The translations under genes and the position numbers were made by a program. Of a stretch of 64,000 bases of DNA, positions 25,930 to 35,639 are shown one piece after another. The stretch is taken from NCBI GenBank assembly GCA_033239525.1, contig BSYO01000026.1:2170001-2234000 (forward strand), read 5' to 3'. Under the pieces are notes generated by a model. That model was not told the origin of the DNA and did no database searches. It saw only the letters and a program-made list of their open reading frames with translations. How positions within the stretch are numbered: the first letter of the stretch is position 1; every line of letters begins with the position of its first letter. The stretch is from Nepenthes gracilis (taxonomy: Eukaryota > Streptophyta > Magnoliopsida > Caryophyllales > Nepenthaceae).

Positions 25930-26618
25930 TTATTGACATATTGACTGTGCTCCAATTTATTGGATTGAAAAAGAGATTGGTGTTGTCTTGATGGATCTGA
26001 TCAGAGAAGGTGTGGTGAAGTGGAAAGATTTGTGGGTTATATCAAAACTATGGTGCAAGGATCATGCCCCAAAGGATGTGCCAATGGCATTGGACAAAAC
26101 TCTGAAGGACTTGCAGTGGACCATATTGATTTATATATTATACACTAACCATTAAGGATGAAGCACATTCTGTGACTTTTGAGCTTGAAAACTTCCTTCC
26201 AGCTGATATTCCGAGCACATGGAAGACTATGGAAGCAGTCTATGATTCCGGAAAGGCAAAGGCAATTGGCATAAGCAACTTTTCCATGAAGAAACTCGGG
26301 GATTTGCTTGCGATTGCTTGTATTCCTCCTGCTATCAACTAAGTCGAATGCCATCCTTCCTGGCAGCAGAGCAAGCTACATGAGTTTTGTAAAGCCAAAG
26401 GTGTTCACTTTTCTAGCTACTTGCCATTTGGTTTGCGAGGCACTACATGGCTTAAGAGTGAAGTTTTGAAGGATCTTACTATTGCTATAGTTGCGGAAAA
26501 ATCGGGAAAGACTCTTGAACAAGTAGCCCTTCGTTGGGATCTGCAAATGGGTCACAGTGTCCTCCCCAAGAGCACAAATGAAACAAGGATCAAGGGAAAC
26601 CTTGATGTCGTCGACTGT
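25930..26618 (+). pseudogene. Aldo-keto reductase fragment (AKR4C-like), captured, without introns
   Basis: The frame reads HIDCAPIYWIEKEIG, then LIREGVVKWKDLWVISKLW and DHAPKDVPMALDKTLKDLQ. After a frameshift region near 26125-26155 it reads [76 protein letters not shown] and [16 protein letters not shown]. These are the ordered blocks of plant NADPH-dependent aldo-keto reductases, cytosolic or plastid enzymes reducing reactive carbonyls. Catalytic Asp, Tyr and Lys are recognisable; the His block is destroyed. There is a stop after PPAIN. The blocks run on without introns, which suggests capture as cDNA. The C-terminal end is replaced by the BAH/agenet part at about 26618. Confidence 0.85.
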
Positions 26619-27735
26619 CTTACATTTATGTTTTGTAAGCAGCAACTACAGGAGTTAACCAAATATGTTTCAAATAAGGTTATAGGATCTTCTGCCATGC
26701 CCTTCAGTGGATTAAGTGCTCAACAAATAAATACATCAGATAAAATGGGAGATTAGGAAAATAAATTTAAGCAGCCCTATTCAGACATTTTGCAGCTAGG
26801 CAATGCATGGGCATGCGGAAAGGAGCTTAAGCACTACCCTGCAATCGGCGGGAATGGGACCACAATTGCTATCCAATCCTTTGTCTTTGTCATGGATAAG
26901 GAAGGGAGTGCGTACATTGTATATTTAGAAGACTTGTATGAAGACAAGAGGAGACAGAAGAAAGTTCAAGTAAAATGGCTTTTAATGCTAATGCAAACAT
27001 TATACAAGGAAATGAGAGGACTAGAAACTTTGGAGAGCAACAATGCTTCTTGAAAGTTCATTGTGGAGCTGAACACTGGAAGAAAGTTGCATATAAGCCA
27101 CTGTGTCAGGACATCAAGTACTATATGTCTAGTAGGAGATTGTTTACCTTCAAAAATGTTGAATTCAACAAGTGCTGGGATGGCCGGGTTTTGAAGGGTG
27201 ATGAGAAGATTGAGTTATTATCCCAAGACAGTGACATCCGAGGTTGTTGGTTTAGGGTTACTGCCTTAAAAATATTCTAGAAGCAGGTGAAAGCTCAATA
27301 TGATGATTTGGAAGATTAGGATGGATACGGCAACCTTGAGGGATGGGTTCTAGCTTTTAGGTTGACTGCACCTGATAAACTCAGTGTGAGAGGTCCTAAA
27401 TGACCCACAATCCGGCTGTGCCCTCCTCATACAAATGCTACAGACTCTTCCTATGAAGTTGGAGTGCCGGTAGACGCCTGGTGGAGTGATGAATGGTGGA
27501 AAGGCATCATTGCAGGAGTAAGCAATAGAGTCATTGACCGCATGCATGTTTACATCCTAGGTGAAAACTTGTTCTTGAATGTACTAAGACAAAATCTATG
27601 AGTTTTTCGAGATTGGACTGGTAGTCAGTGGATTGATGTATTTGCAAGAAGGGTATATCTCAGAGATGATATGCTAACAGCAAGTGGTGAAATTGGTCTT
27701 AATCTTATTAGATGCATGTGTGAGCTCTTAAATTT
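26619..27735 (+). pseudogene. BAH plus agenet-domain protein fragment, captured
   Basis: After a junction near 26618 the frame reads [20 protein letters not shown], then a BAH-type segment (GNAWACGKELKHY, SFVFVMDKEGSAYIVYLEDL). A frameshift near 26980 follows. Next come tandem agenet (Tudor-like) segments: KIELLSQDSDIRGCWFRVTA, VKAQYDDLED, GWVLAFRLTAPDKLSVRG, RLCPPHTN, YEVGVPVDAWWSDEWWKGII, RDWTGSQWIDV. This order matches plant BAH/agenet nuclear proteins that read chromatin marks, such as the Arabidopsis gene I recall as AT1G68580. Several stops make it non-functional. No introns are evident across the fragment. Confidence 0.8.
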
Positions 27736-27849
27736 GAGCGGAGCTCGATGCAAGGCTAAGAACCCAATCAGATAATTTGCTCTTCTTGCAAGGAGACCTG
27801 GTGGGAGAAGAAGCTACGTCGGACATAGGACACCAAACACGCTTGCGCT

Positions 27850-27935
27850 GAAGTTGGTGTTTGGCGGTTTATTTCATCGAACTTTTTCCTCATTTAATCT
27901 TGAGGACAAGGTTTTTGATAGGGGTGACAATGTTG
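27850..27935 (+). pseudogene. Ty3 pol C-terminal tail remnant
   Basis: The short tail FHRTFSSFNLEDKVFDRGDN resembles the end of plant Ty3/gypsy polyproteins (FPHFNLEDKV-type). It lies about 150 bp before the 3' LTR, where pol should end. It shows that the host fragments replaced the middle of a real Ty3 internal region. Confidence 0.6.
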
Positions 27936-28079
27936 CATGCCTTGCAATTTTCATTTTCTTGTTTTTAATTTGTCGAGTTTCCCATTTGTGGTTTTCGGTT
28001 CTGTTCTATGATATGTTTGCTGTTTTAGTTGGACCCCGCTATTTCGATTTTTCATTGGGCCCTAACTATTTTAGTTGGA

Positions 28080-28413
28080 TGATTATGTTATATATTGGTT
28101 AATGGCTACAGTAATGGGAAAAGAAGAAATCTTTGCTCTGCGTATTCTCTCTTTCCCTCGCCCCTATTCCCTCTTTGATTTCATGATACCCTCTTTTTCT
28201 TCCCCATTTTCCAGAGCCCCATTCTTTTCCCTTTTCTTCTTCTTCTTCAACACACACACACACACACACACACTCACTCACTCACTGTCTCTCTCACTCT
28301 CGTGCTCTCTGGTTCCCTCTTTTCCTTATGTCTTCTGCTAGAACTCCCCTCTCCTTATTAATCGCACCACCTCACCGTCAATTTACCATGATACAGCCAT
28401 GGAGCACGTATCA
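28080..28413 (+). repeat. 3' LTR of the gene-carrying element
   Basis: 334 bp, starting TGATTATGTTATATATTGG and ending GCACGTATCA, collinear with the 5' LTR including the pyrimidine tract and CA/CT microsatellite. Host pectin methylesterase coding (MRKAL, minus strand) resumes directly at 28414. Confidence 0.85.
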
Positions 28414-28800
28414 CAAGGCTTTCCGCATCTTCTTCTCGAGTTCTCCCTCCGCGAAACCATCGACGCAAGTTTCTTGGTAAGAGATGACCGCGCTCAACCA
28501 TGTCCTTAGGTTGTGAAATTTCGATCGAACGTCGTTCTTCTTCGTCTCCAGCCGATCGGCATGTGAAATCGATGACTTCAATTCCTCCATTGCATCCTCA
28601 AAGAGCTTCTTGCAATCGTCGTACGCGGCCTTCTCTCCTGGTTTCTCAAACATGAACTTCTCGATCTCTTTTGTTGCCTTAACTAATTCATCTGAAGCTG
28701 CCAAGATGGCTGCTTTGACAAACCCGTTGGGTTGAATTCCAGACGCGGACGGCGTCGAATTCACAACCTTCGAGAGCATATCCTTGCATTTCTTCTTGTA

Positions 28801-28805
28801 ATCGG
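28801..28805. other. Target-site duplication, lower copy (ATCGG)
   Basis: It matches 29744-29748 exactly and flanks the solo LTR. Confidence 0.85.
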
Positions 28806-29743
28806 TGTTGGGGGCAACCGGGCGCTCGGACAGAATGTTCACTAGCGCAATGACTGAGAGGACAAATCACTCTTGACAAGAGGGACAAAGGTTCTGACGG
28901 ACAACCAACAAGGAAAGAGAAATACCAGATTTAACGTGGAAACCCTTCTCGAACCGAAGGAAAACCACTGAGTAGAGGCAACAAAGAAATCCACTATGTG
29001 AAATAGGTTACAAACCTCCAAGAGGAGTATCCGCTTACATACCCAAGAAGATAAAAGAGGAAAACACTAAGCAAACCGAGAAAAGCACACTCTTTCTCTT
29101 CACTCTATTTTTCTCTTTCTCCCTTCTCTCACCGGTGGTGCACCTCTTCTCCTTCACAAAGTCCTTTTGCCTTTACATGCACTCACACCAGCCTTTACAA
29201 GCTCTATCACTTCTCAATCTCACGTAATGTACCTATATATAATACCAATGAGGGCCACGTGGCCGACCAGTCCAGCCACCCTATCGGGCAGAGGGGTGGG
29301 GGTGGCTACACCTTAGGCCTCCGCATGGCTGGCCGCACGCCTCCGCGTGCTGTAATGGCGTGTGCCCGCCACCTTGAAGTTGCCGCCTAGATGTCCAATC
29401 GAGTGGGTCAACTGCCCACTCCGCAACACGCCGCCAGAAGCAGCCTACGTGAGAGAGAAAGTCAACACCTAGGCTCCAGCTGGGTTTCGTCCATGTCCAC
29501 CTCTCTGGACATGATACCTTTGAGTAGTTCGGCCCAATTCATCCAGTTGCCCCGAGGATGGACGTTTGGATTTCTCCAAACGTCCTCGTCCAATTCATCC
29601 AGCTGCCCCGAGGACAGACGTTTTCGGATTTCTCCAAACGTCCTCGTCCATGTCCACCTCTCGGACATGAACCTCTGAGTAGTCCTCGTGCATTTGTCTC
29701 CACTGGTCCGCGGACACAAACACCACAAGAAGCGACCCCAACA
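28806..29743 (-). mobile_element. Solo LTR, probably Ty1/copia type, with perfect target duplication
   Basis: 938 bp bounded by the inverted ends TGTTGGGG/CCCCAACA and flanked on both sides by ATCGG (28801-28805 and 29744-29748). Removing it and one ATCGG restores the pectin methylesterase word CSSTDYKKKC. The minus orientation is inferred from a TATTATATATAGG box (about 29236-29248, reverse strand) and a GGGTTTCCACGTTAAATC word (about 28930-28950, reverse strand) typical of copia LTR ends. No internal region remains, so it probably arose by LTR-LTR recombination. Confidence 0.88.
29534..29650. repeat. Tandem duplication (about 56 bp) inside the solo LTR
   Basis: CCAATTCATCCAGTTGCC at 29534 recurs as CCAATTCATCCAGCTGCC at 29590. 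Both copies continue through CCCCGAGGA and TTTCTCCAAACGTCCTCGTC. In the minus orientation it lies upstream of the TATA box, in U3, where enhancer repeats are common. Confidence 0.75.
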
Positions 29744-29748
29744 ATCGG
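29744..29748. other. Target-site duplication, upper copy (ATCGG)
   Basis: It matches 28801-28805 exactly; host coding continues beyond it on the minus strand (SSTD, CSS, QLF). Confidence 0.85.
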
Positions 29749-30001
29749 TCGAGCTGCAGAACAATTGAATCATTTTACCAGCTGAATGAATCTATGCAGT
29801 TTGATCTGGAAATGCGTTGTCGTGATCTCTTCTGCAGTTAGATCCGCCATTGCTGAACTGTACGTAAACAAAAGCTTCGGCTGCAATCGAGCATATGTTG
29901 AAGATGGAAGAGATGATGGTGATGGTGATCTTCTTTCTTACCTTCTCTTCTTGTTCAGCTCTTCGACGTTTTGATTGTTAGTCAAACTCCTCGAACGCCA
30001 T

Positions 30002-30389
30002 TGTTGAAGCAGTGAAATTTTCTCTCTCCTCCTCAAATTCCGATGAACAGGGAAATGAAAAGCCGTTGGCCTTCTGCAAGAAATCCGTTGTTATTATCAC
30101 CAGAAGTTTTAAAAGTTAGTTAATGCAGGGAAATGGGTGGGCTCCAACAAACCGTTTTTCCCGCAAATCTTCCTATTATAAACTTGAAGCCAGAGTTTTT
30201 GGCTAAGACAGCTAATTAAAAAATAATAAAATAAAATAAAATAAAATTTTATTTTTCAAATCATAATCGTTATTTTAAAAAAGAATGAGAATTAAATATA
30301 AATTATTAATAATTAAATTAATATTTTTATCAACCACAACAAATTTATTAACTAAAGATTATCATTTTTTAAAAGCTATGAATTTAGTC
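30002..30389. other. Upstream region of the pectin methylesterase relic
   Basis: This is the minus-strand 5' flank of the relic: a pyrimidine/purine-rich leader near 30002-30060, then AT-rich sequence with an AAATAA-type simple repeat (about 30222-30250). No gene seen. Confidence 0.4.
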
Positions 30390-31404
30390 ATTTTTATCGA
30401 GGGGATGCCAATAATGGGTTGGCTCACGAAGGAGAAAGCAGCCCAAATCCTCAGTGGCCCATTCTGCATGAACGGTCAACGTTACCGTTGACTAAATGAA
30501 AAGCAAGTGACTCAGTAGTGGCCCAAGATTAGGACAATCCATTTGAGCCCCAGAAGGTCAATGCTTTCATTGACCGAAAAGGCGACCAGTAGACTTGTTG
30601 AGACCTAGGACACATGCGGCCTAAGTCTAGATTGGTTAATGTGTCCGTCCTCAAGTCACAATGGTCATCTATCATAATTTTTTGTATCTCTAAAGAAGGC
30701 AATCTTCATTGTAACAGTCACCTCTAGAATCAATACGCATTCCAGGAGGAAGGTGCCAAAATTTATGCACAGTCTGTTGAAAATCGTAACGGTTGCAAAA
30801 CACAGAAAGAAGGAGATTAGTCTCATTAACCGTTACAGTCAGAAAGGCGCTCACGCTTATACAGAAAAGGCAACAACCTCCAACAGAGTGCGGGCATCAA
30901 GTCCATCTACATAAGGAAGGAAGCCTAGGGCCATTGCTATAAAAGGCCATGGAAGCTCCTTTCAAATGCACACTTTCAGTCACGCTTTGAGATGCCTTCT
31001 CTTACCCACAAAAGCCCTCCAGCAATTGCAAAGCTCTCAGAAGTTCTCCTACTCTCTTGAGCATCCTATGTTCACTCTTTTTTTCTGCTACTATTTTCCA
31101 ATGAACTCAATACTTAGAGAAACTGTTCCTCACGAGTAATTACAAAGCCACCCATCCTACGAGTGCACTCTCACTTACAAACACACTCATTGCATCTATT
31201 TTTGCATCCCTTGCATCCACCTTCCAATTTTAGAAGGTTGATTACTGACTTGAGCGTCGGAGTATTTTCGGTGGGATTAAATCTCGCTATCACCTGATCT
31301 CTTATTTAAAATTATGATATGTAGGATCCAAAGCTCAGCGAACAGAGATTGGAGCCCGACAGACTATTTGACCTGAATCTGTTCAAATTTGGATTTAAGA
31401 TGCA
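30390..31404 (+). repeat. 5' LTR of the Tat-type element (left edge uncertain)
   Basis: A TATA box (TATAAAAGG, 30938-30946) is followed by a transcribed-region-like stretch and the Tat-typical GACTTGAGCGTCGGAGT (about 31233). The LTR ends near 31404, just before TTGGCACTGTCTGTG (31408-31422). The start could be near 30390 or at TGTTGAGACCTAGG (about 30594); with no second LTR this cannot be decided. Confidence 0.6.
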
Positions 31405-31407
31405 TTA

Positions 31408-31422
31408 TTGGCACTGTCTGTG
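31408..31422 (+). other. Primer-binding site of the Tat-type element
   Basis: TTGGCACTGTCTGTG resembles the TTGGCGCCGTCTGTG word after the 5' LTR in Tat-lineage elements. Its position right after the inferred LTR end fits. Confidence 0.65.
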
Positions 31423-31496
31423 AAAAGTTAACAAAAAGTCAACTACTTTTATCTTGACTACCACTCTTATCTTCCAAGTCAGTCCTATCAACCAAA

Positions 31497-33028
31497 ATGG
31501 TGAATACCAGAGTCCAAACTAGCGTTCTCGCTAGAGATGCTACCTCCTTGGCCAGAACCACCCTACTGGTAACCTAGTTGGAGGGCACCTGCACCCTTTC
31601 TCCAAAACCTGGCGAAATAGATGAGTAATATGAACAAAATACTCTAAATGCTCTATATCCACCAGGGCAAAAAGAAGCAGGGGGCTCCGCCCTCCTTAGC
31701 TTCTGTTTTGACCTCTAGGCAAGGAGGCCAGAGAAAGAAGAAGTCGGCTAAGAAGGCTACGAGGCCGGACAATTCTCATGCTCTGGAGGCCGAACAACTC
31801 TCGTGCTCTGGAGGCCTCCGACGCCCAGAATTGTCCATGGCTTGAGGGGCACTTGGGCTATAGGACTTCGAATGAGAGTCTAGAGAGGAGGGAGCCTCCT
31901 AGAATGACCGACCCGCTAGCGACAGTAGCCGGTTGGCTACACGCCGCACTGCTGAAAGAACAGAGTTGAGGATATACTTCAACTCCAAGAGATCTAGGAA
32001 TGCCTTCTGGGTGGAGGCAAAAATCGAGAAGATTTGGAACCGCGTGTTTAAAGATTATGACGAACACGCCGCTGATCTGGAAAGATCTCTCTTCACTGCT
32101 GAAATCTTAAAACCGTGCATTGCTGGCCAAGTTTAAAATGCCAGCACTGGATTCTTACGATGGGAGAATTGATCTCATGGATCACTTTCGCACCCATCTG
32201 AGTCTCTAGGGCCTGGAGGATTCTGCAATGTGCCTGTACTTTCCTCTCACTTTGAAGGGAGACGCCCGAATCTGGTTTCACCAGCTCCCATCGAACTCAA
32301 TTCGGAGCTTTTATGGGCTCATTGATCTCTTCCTGGCTCAGTACGCTTTCAACTGCTAGAAAGAGAAGCAGCCATGGCATTTCTCTCACATCAAGTAGAA
32401 ATAGGGAGAGAACCCGAGGAAGTTCCTGGAGCACTTCATAGCGGAGGCCAGAAGGATTCCTAGGCTCACAGAAGAGATAAAATTTGACAGTTTTATCTCT
32501 ACCTTAACGCACGGAGACTTCTTCAGGCACCTGGTCCACAAGAACACATAGACCTTCTGAGAAGCAAAGTCTATCATTAGGGTCTACGCAGCCACTGAAG
32601 AGGCTAATGAGGCGAAGCGTTCTGAGAGGACTGACTAGTCTCGCTCTTTCCTGGCTAAGGAAAAGAGGAAGAATGGAAGCGGCAACAACCCCTGCTGGAA
32701 GCAGTACAGGATGGGAGCACTAGACCGTAAGGAGTATGGGCTGATCAACCTGACTCCTCTGACCGATATACGGTCCAATGTCCTCATGAAGAACACGGAG
32801 GGAGGAAATCCAACTAAGTATTGTGATTTTTATCGATTTTCAGGATACACCATGGAGGATTGCAAGATGCTCTGGTGGAAGATTGAGGAGCTCATCCGGA
32901 GGGGCTATCTCACCAGGTTTGTCAGGAATTCTAGGCAAAGTTTTGGCACCTCAGGCTGGGAAGGACCAGATTCGTCTCAACTATGGAATCGAGTTGCGGT
33001 TAGAGTGGTCAATATGATCATGACCTGA
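31497..33028 (+). pseudogene. Tat-type gag relic
   Basis: It starts MVNTRVQTSVLARDATSLA and soon meets stops. Later frames read MPALDSYDGRIDLMDHF and HFRTHLSL (capsid-like, about 32135-32210) and a nucleocapsid-type segment YCDFYRFSGYTMEDC with KIEELIRRGYLTRFV (about 32820-32930). The latter parallels the FHRDHGHDTEDC...EELIRQGYL block of Tat gag proteins. It is non-functional. Confidence 0.7.
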
Positions 33029-33189
33029 TTGGCCAAGATCTAAGTAAATCACAAGGAGCGACAAGTTGGGTGAAAGAAGCAAAGAGTAAAAGAGAATGTC
33101 ATTAGCTTTAGTGATAGTGACATGAATCTTGTAATTTTCCCACATGCTGATCCCCTTATTGTATCTACACTTGTTTCAGACGGTACCAT

Positions 33190-33560
33190 AGATTACCAAC
33201 TGAAATGAGTTTTTATTGATAATAGAAGGTCCAATGATTTACTTTATCTCGATACTTTCTTTAAATTTGGACTCAAAAAGTTTCATCTGAAACTTGTCGA
33301 AGGACCACTGTACGGCCTAGACAACAAGCTTGTGGCCGTCTAAGGAACAATACAGTTGGAGGTCACCCTGGGCACGTACCCTAGAACGGAAAGTCATACA
33401 CTTACCTTCTTGGTTGTTGACCTGCCCTTCGTATATAATTTTATCCTAGGCCGACCATGCCTAGTAGCATTCGGAGTCGTCACTTTGATACTGTATTTAA
33501 AAATAAAATTTTCAACAGCATGCGGTATTGGTGAAGTGCTCGGTGACCAAGTAATTGGGA
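33190..33560 (+). pseudogene. Retroviral-type aspartic protease relic
   Basis: It reads VFIDNRRSNDLLYLDTFFK, where the Asp-Thr-Gly active site would be, then QLEVTLGTYP, TFLVVDLPFVYNFILGRPCL and a GIGEVLGDQ end. The catalytic DTG is degraded to DNR, so the enzyme is dead even apart from the stops. Confidence 0.75.
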
Positions 33561-33789
33561 GTACATGTTACATGTTCTAGATTACGCCAAATAGCAACGA
33601 ACGGCTTATAGGAGAACTGGACCATCGAGATAAAGTAACCTTGCAGCAGGCATAGCCCGACGAGGCAACCAACCTAGTTCCACTGAATCCGAAGGACCCA
33701 AAAAGGTGTGTACAGATTGGGGCTCACTCGTCGGACCCTTGCGTGATGAGCTGATAGCGTTCTTGAGATAGAACGTTGATATCTTTGTG

Positions 33790-34640
33790 TGGACACCTAC
33801 TAACATGTTTGGAATTTCGGCTGGAATAATGGTTTACAAGTTGGGTCCCGATTTCGGCCGTAAGTCCATCAGGAAGAAGCGGAAGAACCACTCCGTGGAG
33901 AAACTCGTAGCCATCCGAAAAGAAGTAAAAAAATTTCTAGACGTCGACTTCATCAGAGAAGTCCAATACTCGGATTGGTTCTCCAATGTCGTCCTGGTGA
34001 AGAAAAATAACGGGAAATGACGGACATGCGTTGATTTCATCGATGTTAATAAAACCTACGCAAAAGATAGCTTGTCTTTACTCAGGATTAACTTGTTGGT
34101 GGACTCGACTTCTGGATACGAGCTACTGAGTTTCATGCACACTTACTCTGACTACAATTAGATTCGGATGAGCCCAGAGGATAAAGAGCACACCTTGTTT
34201 ATGACCGACCAAGGAACCTATTGCTATAAGGTCATATCTTTCGATTTAAAGAATGCAGGTGCCATTTATCAAATACTCATGAACAAGATGTTTGAGAAGT
34301 AGATCGGCCGCAATATGGAGGTATACGTCGACGACATGCTCGTCAGGAGTAAGACCACCTGCGACCATATTCACGGTCTTGCTGAATCCTTCGAGGTACG
34401 CTGCACACACTAGCTGAAGGTGAATCCTTCAAAGTGTCTTCGGAGTATTCTCAGGAAAGTTTCTGGGTTTTATCATTTCTCAGTGAGGGATCGAAGCAAA
34501 CTCAAAGAAGATTAAAGCCCTCACCAACATGTCTTCGCCGTGAAGCATCAAAGATGTCTAGAGACTAACCGGACGACTGAAAGCACTGTCCCGTTTCTTA
34601 ACAAAGTCAGGGGATAAATATCAGCTTTTCTTCAAGGCTA
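33790..34640 (+). pseudogene. Reverse transcriptase relic of the Tat element
   Basis: Ordered RT blocks are visible with stops between them: KEVKKFLDVDFIREVQYSDW, SNVVLVKKNNGK, CVDFIDVNK, DEHTLF-like FMTDQGTYCYKVISFDLKNA, and the catalytic box YVDDM (34324-34338), which is intact. A thumb-like region follows, ending near LTGRLKALSRF. Confidence 0.88.
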
Positions 34641-34689
34641 TGAAGGAGACTAAAGCAAACGGTTTTTAGTGGACTGCGGAGTTCCAGAT

Positions 34690-35110
34690 AGCCTTCGATG
34701 AGTTGAAGCAGTTTTTGGATAGTCCACCGTTGCTAACATCACCCAGGGACGGAGAAGCGTTATACCTCTACTTGGCAATATCAGAAGTGGCTCTCAACTC
34801 TGTCCTCGTATGCCAGGACTCCGACTCTCAGCAGCCGGTCTACAATGTGAGCAAGACGTTGATCGGCACTGAGACACGCTATCTGCGGGCTGAGAAGTTG
34901 GCTTTGGCACTTGTCTTTGCAGTCTGAAAACTGAGGCCATATTTTCAGGCTCATTGCGTGGTCGTCCTAATCGACTTGCCATTGAAGGTTATCCTCTAGA
35001 AACCTGATGTTTTTGGATCGCCGGTTAAGTGTGCAATTGAGTTGGGAGAGTTTGATATCGAATTTCAGCCCAGGCTAGCCATCAAGGGGTAGGCCCTGTT
35101 AGACTTCATT
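34690..35110 (+). pseudogene. RNase H (first) relic of the Tat element
   Basis: It reads LYLYLAISEVALNSVLVCQD, QQPVYNVSKTLIGTETRYLR and AEKLALALVFAV, then a stop, then KLRPYFQAHCVVVLIDLPLK and ELGEFDIEFQPRLAIKG. This is the connection/RNase H of Ty3 elements. Confidence 0.8.
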
Positions 35111-35137
35111 GTCGAGACCACGACCCCAATTGTCGAT

Positions 35138-35476
35138 GTGCACCCCACTGAGGACTTAGGTCACCACCTAGAAGAGCCGGAATGGGTTCTTAACGTGGAC
35201 GATTCATCTATGAACTTAGGTAGTGGTGCCGGAGTGGTTCTAAGGACCCTAAACGGGTTTGAGGTAAAGTACTCTCTTAAACTCAATTTTTCAGCCACCA
35301 AAAACGTTGCCGAGTACGAAATCCTCTTAGCCGGATTACAACTGGCCAAAGAGTGCTCAGCTAGGCGGCTAACCGTCTACAGTGACTCAGAGTTAGTTAA
35401 CCAAATCAATGGGAGTTTTGAGGCATATAACATTCTCTTGGCCAAATACCTGGCCAAGGCGAAGGATGCAATCTAG
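35138..35476 (+). pseudogene. Second (archaeal-like) RNase H domain
   Basis: A 112-codon open frame reads EEPEWVLNVDDSSMNLGSGA, ATKNVAEYEILLAGLQLAKE, LTVYSDSELVNQINGSFEAY. The pattern (Asp in NVDDSS, Glu in AEYE, Asp in SDSELV) matches the additional RNase H found after the first one in Tat-lineage elements. It is one of the few unbroken pieces. Confidence 0.85.
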
Positions 35477-35639
35477 AGATTTGACAAGCTGAACTTAGTC
35501 CACATCCCCAAAACTGAGAACTGAAAGGCCAACCAACTTGTTAGAGAAGATGCGGCCGAAAACAATACTCGTGGGATATGTGGGAAGTCTTGAGCGCTCC
35601 CAATATAGAGGAACAGGAAGCGATGCAAGTCTCCGACGC

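Larger units (their letters stand above)
24797..28413 (+). mobile_element. Non-autonomous Ty3-like LTR element carrying host AKR and BAH/agenet fragments
   Basis: Two matching terminal repeats (24797-25125 and 28080-28413) start TGACTATTTA/TGATTATGTT and end GCACGTATCA. A gag-like start follows the 5' LTR, and a typical Ty3 pol C-terminal tail (FNLEDKVFDRGDN) precedes the 3' LTR. Protease, RT, RNase H and integrase are absent. In their place are an aldo-keto reductase fragment and a BAH/agenet protein fragment in the same orientation. The element lies inside the PMEI domain of the pectin methylesterase relic, in the opposite orientation. No matching 5-bp target duplication was found (GTTGC on the left, CAAGG on the right), and several host codons seem to be missing at the junction. 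Confidence 0.85.
24105..30001 (-). pseudogene. Pectin methylesterase (PMEI-PME type) pseudogene, split by two insertions
   Basis: Read right to left, the start is ATG at 30001 (MAFEEFD, then stop TAA at 29978-29980, then QSKRRRAEQEEKVRKK). A hydrophobic anchor (ITITIISSIFNI) follows, then a second stop (29792-29794), then the PMEI domain beginning IQLFCSSTD. The domain resumes after the solo LTR as YKKKC and runs to MRKAL at 28414, with the four cysteines of PMEI domains (CSSTD, KKKC, DDC, ETC). After the 3.6-kb element it resumes as NSLAIVAELSSFLSNFD, a linker ending RSLLSKST, and the PME start NVTVAKDGGGNF and MPENRHGR. An intron (24253-24543, GT/AG) follows. Exon 2 is YLIHVKQGI, stop (24222-24224), EEYVPVTKTMVNVTMYGDGS and so on, ending at about 24105 after VDGVGTLR. 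The PME catalytic core is absent. This would have been a cell-wall pectin de-esterifying enzyme with an inhibitor-like pro-region; it is certainly dead. Confidence 0.92.

Noticed and set aside
28411..28842. Complete 143-codon PMEI-like gene on the minus strand
   Set aside because: It begins at GTG and its first residues are encoded by the solo LTR; it is a middle piece of the pectin methylesterase relic.
29786..29974. 62-codon plus-strand frame MNLCSLIWKCVV
   Set aside because: It is the antisense of the N-terminal anchor region of the pectin methylesterase relic.
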